This document shows positions 1 to 3,735 of a DNA stretch of 6,932 nt, in pieces (within the stretch, counting starts at the first letter, position 1; every line of letters begins with the position of its first letter). Location: assembly GCA_964500225.1 (NCBI GenBank), contig CAZCOA010000070.1:1-6932 (forward strand), written 5' to 3'. Origin of the DNA: JAAYDY01 sp964500225. Its GTDB lineage: Bacteria; Planctomycetota; Phycisphaerae; FEN-1346; JAACEH01. The position numbers and the translations under genes were made by a program. The notes beneath the pieces were generated by a model. It did no database searches, had not been told where the DNA came from, and saw only the letters and a list, made by a program, of their open reading frames with translations.

Positions 1-39
1 CGGATATGAATGGTGTATTTACCCCACGCGGGAGATCCG

Positions 40-59
40 ATCACTTTTGCGATAGTGAT
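40..59. promoter_or_regulatory. operator-like dyad upstream of the HDOD gene
   Basis: A perfect inverted repeat ATCACT-N8-AGTGAT lies 44 bases before the GTG start of the HDOD gene. The size and symmetry fit a binding site for a dimeric regulator. No convincing -35/-10 pair is visible in the 103 bases before the gene, so the promoter may lie outside the window. A 6-bp dyad can arise by chance. Confidence 0.25.
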
Positions 60-103
60 ACGGCGGGAAGGATGGGGGGCGGCCGGTCAGGGGCGGAGGA
101 TCC

Positions 104-1120
104 GTGGAGACCAGTATGGGCAGGACGATTTCGGAGACGATGTTCGACCGTATTGCGGCGTCGGAGGAACTGCCGACCATTCCAGGGGTGGCGCTGGAGG
201 TGTTGGCCATGGCCAAGCGGGCCAACGTTTCCCTGCCGGACATTGCCGACGTGGTGGGGCGCGACCCGGCCCTGGCGGCGAAGATTCTGCGGTTGGCGAA
301 CTCGTCGTTCTTCGGTGTGGCGGCCAAGACCGGCACCGTGACGCAGGCGCTGGTGCGTCTGGGGCTGCGCGCCTCGCTGTCGGTGGTGCTCGGATTCAGC
401 ATTCTGCCGAAGCTGGCGCGAGCCGCTCGGCAATCGACGGACATGCGGCTGATCTGGAACATGAGCCTGTTGTCGTCGGTGTCGGCCAAGGTGATCGAGG
501 AACGCACGCGGGGACGGTTCATGGAAGAGGCCTTCACCGCCGCGCTGCTTCAGGATCTTGGCATGCTGGCGATGGTCGCGGCCGCGCCGGAGCATTATGT
601 GGACGTACTGAAGACCGTGGAACGCGATTCGGCCGCCGAGGTTCACGAGGTAGAAGAAGTGATGCTCGGCGTCAACCACATGGAAATCGGTGTGTACCTG
701 CTGGGCATGTGGAATGTGCCGGACCAGATTGTCGGGCCGATCGGCGGCCATCACCGGCCGGACACGGTGCGGCCGTCGGGCTACGACGACTATCGTCTGG
801 CGCTGGTGCTCCAGACGTCGGACGCCGTGTCGCGGCTGATCTGCTACGGGCCGACGCACGCGAACGTGCTTCGGTGCGTGCGGCTGTTCGCGGACCATTT
901 CCGCTGGCCGCCGACGTTCGTCGTGACGTTCGTGCGCGACTTGGTGCCGTCGATCCGGCAAGTGGCGCAACTGCTGTCGATCGAGGTGCCCGACGACGTG
1001 ATGGAGCGGCTGAAGCGAGTGGCCTCGCCGAACTCCGAGGATTCGGACGTCTGGAATGAGGCCCTGCGCTTGACGGGGGCCGAGACCCCTGCCGAGCCGG
1101 ACGCCAACGCGTGCCCGTAG
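104..1120 (+). CDS. HDOD-domain signalling protein
   Basis: The 338-aa product is a cytoplasmic HDOD-domain protein, a family related to HD phosphohydrolases but usually lacking their catalytic metal residues and acting in signal transduction. The domain opens at residues 23-71 with the typical LPTIPGVALEVL start, then an IADVVGRDPALAAKILRLAN block and NSSFFG. Residues 147-157 (ALLQDLGMLAM) occupy the place of the HD motif, with Gln-Asp instead of His-Asp, so phosphodiesterase activity is unlikely. Residues 192-217 carry the H-x-E-x-G...W...HH block. The C-terminal 90 residues are not recognised. No receiver, GGDEF or EAL domain is attached. Start: GGAGGA at 95-100 lies only 3 nt before GTG 104, while ATG 116 (residue 5) lies 15 nt away; either could be used. 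The gene stands alone, with a strong hairpin just after the stop. Confidence 0.9.
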   Translation: METSMGRTISETMFDRIAASEELPTIPGVALEVLAMAKRANVSLPDIADVVGRDPALAAKILRLANSSFFGVAAKTGTVTQALVRLGLRASLSVVLGFSILPKLARAARQSTDMRLIWNMSLLSSVSAKVIEERTRGRFMEEAFTAALLQDLGMLAMVAAAPEHYVDVLKTVERDSAAEVHEVEEVMLGVNHMEIGVYLLGMWNVPDQIVGPIGGHHRPDTVRPSGYDDYRLALVLQTSDAVSRLICYGPTHANVLRCVRLFADHFRWPPTFVVTFVRDLVPSIRQVAQLLSIEVPDDVMERLKRVASPNSEDSDVWNEALRLTGAETPAEPDANACP

Positions 1121-1125
1121 GCGAT

Positions 1126-1177
1126 GGTCCGCGAATGGCCGCGGCGGCGGCCATGTGGGCCTGGCCGACTGCGGACC
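1126..1177 (+). other. two-level stem-loop after the HDOD stop
   Basis: GGTCCGC (1126-1132) pairs with GCGGACC (1171-1177). Inside it ATGGCCGC (1135-1142) pairs with GCGGCCAT (1147-1154) around a 4-nt loop. It begins 5 nt after the HDOD stop but has no T-tract, so it is more likely a 3'-end stabilising structure or Rho-associated pause than an intrinsic terminator. Confidence 0.4.
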
Positions 1178-1286
1178 GGCAGGCCGTGCGGCGGGATACC
1201 GTAATCCTGTGGCGGTACACGACGAGCCGCGGACGCTCGGGTGTTGGACTTTCACGCCGGTCACGAGGCGGGACGCCGGCTGCTGG

Positions 1287-1328
1287 AGCAACTTCGCGGG
1301 GCGGGGTCGCAGGAGGGACGAAGTTGCT
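1287..1328 (+). repeat. 10-bp inverted repeat in the intergenic region
   Basis: AGCAACTTCG (1287-1296) and CGAAGTTGCT (1319-1328) are perfectly complementary, separated by 22 nt. It lies between the HDOD 3' hairpin and the promoter at 1389. Function is unknown. It carries no T-tract, and one 10-bp repeat could be chance in GC-rich DNA. Confidence 0.35.
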
Positions 1329-1345
1329 GGCTGTTTCCGTCGCGG

Positions 1346-1359
1346 CCTGTTTAGACAGG
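1346..1359. promoter_or_regulatory. palindrome CCTGT-TTAG-ACAGG upstream of promoter P1
   Basis: A perfect 5-4-5 dyad ends 29 bases upstream of the -35 hexamer at 1389. It is a candidate activator or repressor site for the following transcript. It could equally be the hairpin of an upstream transcript, but there is no T-tract. Confidence 0.3.
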
Positions 1360-1374
1360 GTTGCCGATTGCTTA

Positions 1375-1396
1375 AATGTCGGATTTGTTTGACATT
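1375..1396. promoter_or_regulatory. dyad AATGTC-N10-GACATT overlapping the P1 -35 box
   Basis: Six-bp perfect half-sites separated by 10 bp. The right half-site (1391-1396) overlaps the TTGACA box at 1389-1394. Such placement is typical of a repressor operator that blocks RNA polymerase. The regulator is unknown. Confidence 0.35.
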
Positions 1397-1417
1397 AGTC
1401 ACGACCGGCGCCATAAT
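1389..1417 (+). promoter_or_regulatory. sigma70-type promoter P1
   Basis: TTGACA (1389-1394) is a perfect -35 hexamer. A 17-nt spacer leads to CATAAT (1412-1417), which matches TATAAT at five of six positions. Predicted transcription start is near 1424. The site stands out in a GC-rich region, and an operator-like dyad overlaps it. No protein-coding gene follows on the plus strand before the terminator at 1856-1894, so the product is probably a non-coding RNA. Confidence 0.7.
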
Positions 1418-1428
1418 ATATATGGCTT

Positions 1429-1508
1429 TGTCGGCAACAACGATCCGGGGGTCGTGGTACCGCTGTGGAGGGCGGCATCGCGACCCTTTTTTTGTGCCGT
1501 TGCCGACG
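1429..1508 (+). ncRNA. RNA element, copy 1 (outer helix around a terminator-like hairpin)
   Basis: GTCGGCAAC (1430-1438) pairs perfectly with GTTGCCGAC (1499-1507), extended by a T-G pair 1429/1508. Within it come a 10-nt linker, a hairpin (1449-1486) with basal stem GGGTCG/CGACCC, seven Ts (1487-1493), five bases, then the second outer strand. An alternative small hairpin, ACGATC (1440-1445) with GGTCGT (1450-1455), overlaps the main hairpin's 5' arm and could act as its competitor. The same layout recurs at 3026-3091 (minus) and 3594-3689 (plus). Confidence 0.5.
1449..1493 (+). terminator. early intrinsic terminator or attenuator after P1
   Basis: The stem has 14 pairs with one A/C mismatch: GGGTCGTGGT-(A)-CCGC against GCGG-(C)-ATCGCGACCC, with an 8-nt loop, followed directly by TTTTTTT (1487-1493). 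Two pairs are G-U wobbles on the plus strand and would be A/C mismatches on the minus strand, supporting plus-strand function. It would release an RNA of about 70 nt. Confidence 0.65.
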
Positions 1509-1641
1509 TGACGGCATGCGGACCGCAGCACCAAGACCAGGGAGAAAGAGAGGGCATCCAGAGGAGACATCGAGGAGCGCTTGTGCAGTGAGCATGCTGG
1601 ATTGAAGGCACGGCATGCGCAACAGGCGCGTGCTGAACAAG

Positions 1642-1690
1642 TTGCGGAGAAAGGTCACGAACGGTTCAACACTCCGCAAAACCGTTCGTG
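1642..1690 (+). other. pseudoknot-like pair of interleaved helices
   Basis: CACGAACGGTT (1656-1666) pairs perfectly with AACCGTTCGTG (1680-1690), 11 bp around a 13-nt loop. That loop contains CTCCGCAA (1672-1679), perfectly complementary to TTGCGGAG (1642-1649) upstream. The order is that of an H-type pseudoknot. There is no base between 1679 and 1680, so both helices probably cannot form fully together; partial pseudoknot or a two-state switch is more realistic. Confidence 0.5.
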
Positions 1691-1855
1691 CAACGCGGGG
1701 CTGGAGGGCTCCGCCCTTTCCCTGGACGGCGCGGAAGGACGGGCTCGGGCGAGCACCTTATGTCGGGCGTTCGTCCCGTCCTGTGGATCTCCGCAAGGGG
1801 CCGTCTATAGGGGAGAGGATCATGCCTCTGCCCTGTGCTCCTCGGATTCATTCAG

Positions 1856-1894
1856 GCGGCGTTCGGTCCCCCAGGGCCGAACGCCGCTTTTTTT
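1856..1894 (+). terminator. strong intrinsic terminator
   Basis: GCGGCGTTCGG (1856-1866) pairs perfectly with CCGAACGCCGC (1877-1887). A T-G and two C-G pairs extend it to 14 pairs with loop CCCA, followed by seven Ts (1888-1894). It is the clearest terminator in the window. No plus-strand gene ends before it since 1120, which supports a non-coding transcript upstream. On the minus strand no T-tract follows. Confidence 0.85.
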
Positions 1895-2052
1895 ATGGTT
1901 CATCCGGTGGGTTCGGGAAGCCCCAGCGTCTGTCCCTGCCCGTTCCGTGGCCAAGGGCGCCGGCACAGGGCGAGGTGGGAGCCAACGCCATCGTCCGCGC
2001 GGGTTCGGCAGACTTGTCGCTGAATCACGTCGTGACGTTCTGGCCTCCGGCT

Positions 2053-2091
2053 GCGGCGCATGGCCTGTCCGCCAGATCGGCCATGCACCGC
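2053..2091 (-). other. 3'-UTR stem-loop of the 211-aa PEP-CTERM gene
   Basis: Arms 2053-2065 and 2079-2091 form 13 pairs around a 13-nt loop. One pair is U-G on the minus strand but would be C/A on the plus strand, so the RNA made from the minus strand is the likely functional form. It begins about 36 nt after the stop codon at 2127. No T-tract follows, so it may protect the 3' end or cause a Rho-type pause. Confidence 0.4.
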
Positions 2092-2126
2092 TCGCCGGGT
2101 CTGTTGCTGCCGGCGGTCCGGGCCGC

Positions 2127-2762
2127 TCAGGCCCTTCTGCGTTTGATCGCCAGCAGTAGGCCGCCGACCGCCGTCAGGCCCATGGTCGCCGGCTCCGGCA
2201 CGCAGACCGTCCGGATCACGAGTTCCTCGATGTGCGTGCAAGCCACCAGCCTGAAAGTCAGCCATTCGCCCTCGGGGTTCGGCTCGATGCGGATCAGGCC
2301 GTCATAGACGTACCACGCGCCGCCCAGACCGACGGCCGGGTTGCCCGTGGGCAGACTGATGCCGGGCGGGTTGGTCGTCGGCGGATCGCCAGTCGGCGTG
2401 GGCGACTTGTCGCTGGTTATCTGCCAGTGTAGGAGCTTGTACTGGTTCGGGTCCGTGTTGTTGGGAATCCAGATGTTGACCTCGCTGATCTCGCCCGGGT
2501 TGCCGCCGATGTGCCAGGTCGTGATGATCAGGTTTTTCCAGTCTTCCACGGGTTCCAGATGGGCCGTCTGCGGCCATTCGATGGATGGCACCCCGTATGG
2601 GTTGAACTGCTGTAGCGGCTCATAGGGTGAGATGTCGAAGACCCAATGCTGGTAGGTCTGGTTCGGCAGTGCCGGATCCCACGGCGGCGGGAAGAGATCC
2701 ATGGCCTGAGCCGCAGTGGCCAAGAAGCAGATGACAAACAACGTGTACAAGACATATCTCAT
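2127..2762 (-). CDS. secreted PEP-CTERM protein, 211 aa
   Basis: An exported protein destined for exosortase-type sorting. The start is ATG 2762 because GGAGGA sits 8 nt upstream; a longer 235-aa reading frame would begin before this ribosome-binding site and put 24 non-hydrophobic residues ahead of the signal. Residues 1-20 form a signal peptide (hydrophobic YVLYTLFVICFLA, cleavage after AQA-20). The mature part is acidic and Trp/Pro-rich, with a Pro/Thr-rich stretch at 120-142, and matches no domain I recognise. The tail has VPEPATM (188-194), a hydrophobic segment to 206, then KRRRA. Exosortases cut and process such tails in the membrane; none is encoded here. LVIRT (181-185) just before the tail also occurs in both halves of the protein at 3736-5163. 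Its leader is long, probably from the promoter at 3112-3140. Function beyond surface or envelope location is unknown. Confidence 0.88.
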   Translation of the reverse strand: MRYVLYTLFVICFLATAAQAMDLFPPPWDPALPNQTYQHWVFDISPYEPLQQFNPYGVPSIEWPQTAHLEPVEDWKNLIITTWHIGGNPGEISEVNIWIPNNTDPNQYKLLHWQITSDKSPTPTGDPPTTNPPGISLPTGNPAVGLGGAWYVYDGLIRIEPNPEGEWLTFRLVACTHIEELVIRTVCVPEPATMGLTAVGGLLLAIKRRRA

Positions 2763-3025
2763 AGTAGCGTTCCTCCAGTGACGAGTGTTGGGCGGAGGAC
2801 CGGCTCGCGGCCGCAGGAGCAGCCACGGAATCACCTGCGACCATAACCTTGGCGGCAGGGGTCCATGCGCGAACCGTGACCGCTTGCCCAGAGCAGTCGG
2901 ATCATCGTTTTCAGTATATGGAACGGCCTTGAAGTGTGCCCGAGTTCACTACGGGCCCGGGATTCGATCCCCTCGACATCGTCCGGGCCGACTGTGCGGC
3001 CATGCGTCGGAAAGCTGGGCGGCCC

Positions 3026-3091
3026 CGACGGCGCAACAAGAAGGGACAATCCTCCCCCTGGAAGACTGTCCCTCTGGATGCAACGCCGTCA
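3026..3091 (-). ncRNA. RNA element, copy 2 (leader of the 211-aa PEP-CTERM gene)
   Basis: Read on the minus strand, GACGGCG (3090-3084) pairs with CGCCGTC (3033-3027). U-G pairs at both ends (3091/3026 and 3083/3034) give nine pairs. Between the strands lie a 10-nt linker, a 13-pair hairpin (3072-3043) with basal stem GGGACA/TGTCCC, and U-rich TTCTTGTT (3042-3035). It begins about 14 nt after the predicted start of the minus promoter. The plan matches the elements at 1429-1508 and 3594-3689. Confidence 0.48.
3035..3072 (-). terminator. terminator-like hairpin early in the minus-strand leader
   Basis: GGGACAGTCTTCC (3072-3060) pairs with GGAGGATTGTCCC (3055-3043), 13 pairs including two G-U, loop AGGG, followed by TTCTTGTT. 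Both wobbles become A/C mismatches on the plus strand, so it is a minus-strand structure. The T-tract is interrupted, so termination may be partial. It lies between the promoter and the PEP-CTERM gene that ends at 2127, suggesting attenuation. Confidence 0.5.
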
Positions 3092-3111
3092 CGTCGCCCC
3101 CCTCATGGATT

Positions 3112-3140
3112 ATAATACATCGAGATGCCAACATTGTCAA
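3112..3140 (-). promoter_or_regulatory. sigma70-type promoter P2 (minus strand)
   Basis: On the minus strand, TTGACA (3140-3135) is followed by a 17-nt spacer and TATTAT (3117-3112), five of six to consensus. Predicted start is near 3105, giving a leader of about 340 nt for the PEP-CTERM gene starting at 2762. I saw no better promoter closer to that gene. The leader between 3025 and 2763 contains hairpins, e.g. GGCCCGG with CCGGGCC (about 2954-2988), but no convincing small gene. Confidence 0.7.
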
Positions 3141-3216
3141 GTGATTCCGCCAGCTCCCTGGGTCTGGGAGGGGGCCGATTCTTGGGCTGCGCTGCGGCCT
3201 TATGGCACGGACGCGA

Positions 3217-3240
3217 GGCAGTCCCAACTTCTTGACTGCC
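3217..3240. promoter_or_regulatory. dyad GGCAGTC-N10-GACTGCC between divergent promoters
   Basis: Seven-bp perfect half-sites with a 10-bp spacer sit roughly midway between the minus promoter (-35 at 3135-3140) and the plus promoter (-35 at 3307-3312). It is a candidate shared operator for the two PEP-CTERM loci. The spacing and the GTC-N10-GAC core are also seen in the dyad at 1375-1396, which may be coincidence. Confidence 0.35.
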
Positions 3241-3306
3241 AAGCCAATGTGGCTGATCGAGGCGGCTCAAGCAGCGTTTTTTGGGGGACAAATTACGTTC
3301 GGAAAT

Positions 3307-3335
3307 TTGACACGGGTCGGATTCCGTGATATAAA
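3307..3335 (+). promoter_or_regulatory. sigma70-type promoter P3 (plus strand)
   Basis: TTGACA (3307-3312), a 17-nt spacer and TATAAA (3330-3335), five of six to consensus. Predicted start is near 3342. The next plus-strand gene begins at 3736, so the leader is about 395 nt, with a terminator-like hairpin at 3614-3663. A TATGAT at 3699-3704 has no matching -35 box, so this is the best promoter for that gene. Confidence 0.7.
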
Positions 3336-3341
3336 TAGGGT

Positions 3342-3663
3342 GTAGGCATTCGGGAGGGGTCCTGTGCCTGCGTGAGATCACCCGGGGGTTGTGGCCGGCA
3401 GACGGTGCCGCAAGGCGCGTTTGCGCGACCGCAACCCCCATTCTGTATACCGGCGACTCGCAATGGATCCACGTCTGCGGGGCGAGTCGCAGGGTGTTGC
3501 GGATCAGGGATTGAAGACCGATCCGAACGAGACAACGAGGATTCGTTTGCTGCCGCGCAGTGTCCGCGCCTAAGGGGGGCACGGACTCGTTTGCGCCGGA
3601 CGGCCGACGCCGGGGGACGACGTGTCGCGTACGTGCGCGACATGGGGCGTCCCTTTGTGTTTT
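3342..3663 (+). ncRNA. structured leader RNA or separate ncRNA upstream of the tandem PEP-CTERM gene
   Basis: Several helices line up in order. A three-way junction has an 11-pair stem 3384-3394/3429-3439 (one T-G wobble), which closes hairpins CGGCA/TGCCG (3396-3400/3406-3410) and GCGC/GCGC (3415-3418/3423-3426), with junction strands of 1, 4 and 2 nt. A 9-bp stem is GCGACTCGC (3453-3461) with GCGAGTCGC (3482-3490). A 6-bp stem is CGGATC (3500-3505) with GATCCG (3520-3525). The terminator-like hairpin at 3614-3663 follows. Open frames across it look like noise. It may be a long attenuated leader, a riboswitch-like sensor of unknown class, or an independent RNA. I recognise no known riboswitch consensus. 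Confidence 0.45.
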
Positions 3664-3689
3664 AGGCGGCGGAAGCAATCCGTCCGGCG
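3594..3689 (+). ncRNA. RNA element, copy 3 (leader of the tandem PEP-CTERM gene)
   Basis: CGCCGGACGG (3594-3603) pairs perfectly with CCGTCCGGCG (3680-3689). Between them are a 10-nt linker, a hairpin (3614-3653) with basal stem GGGACG/CGTCCC, a U-rich tract (3654-3663), then 16 nt. Layout and basal stem match the elements at 1429-1508 and 3026-3091. The second strand ends 34 nt before the ribosome-binding site GGAAGG (3724-3729), so it can form only in RNA that reads through the U-tract. Confidence 0.5.
3614..3663 (+). terminator. terminator-like hairpin in the PEP-CTERM leader
   Basis: GGGACG, a bulged A, then CGTGTCGCG pair with CGCGACATG, GGG, CGTCCC: 15 pairs with a 1/3-nt internal loop and a TACGTG apical loop. 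TTTGTGTTTT follows directly. A G-U pair (3622/3643) favours the plus strand. GACGCC (3606-3611) can instead pair with GGCGTC (3646-3651), which overlaps the 3' arm, giving a competing fold. It lies between promoter P3 and the gene at 3736. Confidence 0.6.
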
Positions 3690-3735
3690 GCTAGGGGCTA
3701 TGATAGGCAACGGGTTACGTTGCGGAAGGATGAAC

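Larger units (their letters stand above)
1424..1894 (+). ncRNA. candidate structured non-coding RNA transcript
   Basis: This is the stretch between promoter P1 and the strong terminator at 1856-1894, about 470 nt. Open frames crossing it run through the terminator, lack a good ribosome-binding site and resemble no family. It holds strong pairing: the outer-helix/terminator-hairpin element at 1429-1508, GCATGC self-pairing (about 1592-1618), a pseudoknot-like pair of helices at 1642-1690, and GGACGGG with CCCGTCC (about 1737-1783). The early hairpin would give a 70-nt RNA most of the time and the full RNA on read-through. It matches none of tmRNA, RNase P RNA, SRP RNA or 6S RNA that I could recognise. 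It could instead be decayed coding DNA behind an old leader. Confidence 0.45.

Noticed and set aside
10..1570. Long open frames at 10-1059 (+) and 41-1570 (-) overlapping the HDOD gene
   Set aside because: Low-complexity Arg/Gly/Ala/His-rich translations typical of wrong-frame GC-rich DNA; the HDOD frame has clear family motifs.
1376..1591. 71-aa plus-strand open frame starting MSDLFDISHD
   Set aside because: No ribosome-binding site, overlaps promoter P1 and runs through the early terminator; no recognisable family.
1581..2307. Open frames of 192 and 230 aa in the gene-less region
   Set aside because: Both run through the strong terminator at 1856-1894, have noise-like composition and no family resemblance.
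2952..2975. tRNA T-arm-like GGGATTCGATCCC / its complement
   Set aside because: The 5-bp T-stem does not pair correctly around a 7-nt loop, and no acceptor stem or anticodon arm is found nearby.
3699..3704. TATGAT as a proximal -10 box for the tandem PEP-CTERM gene
   Set aside because: No -35 hexamer at 16-18 nt and no extended -10 TG.
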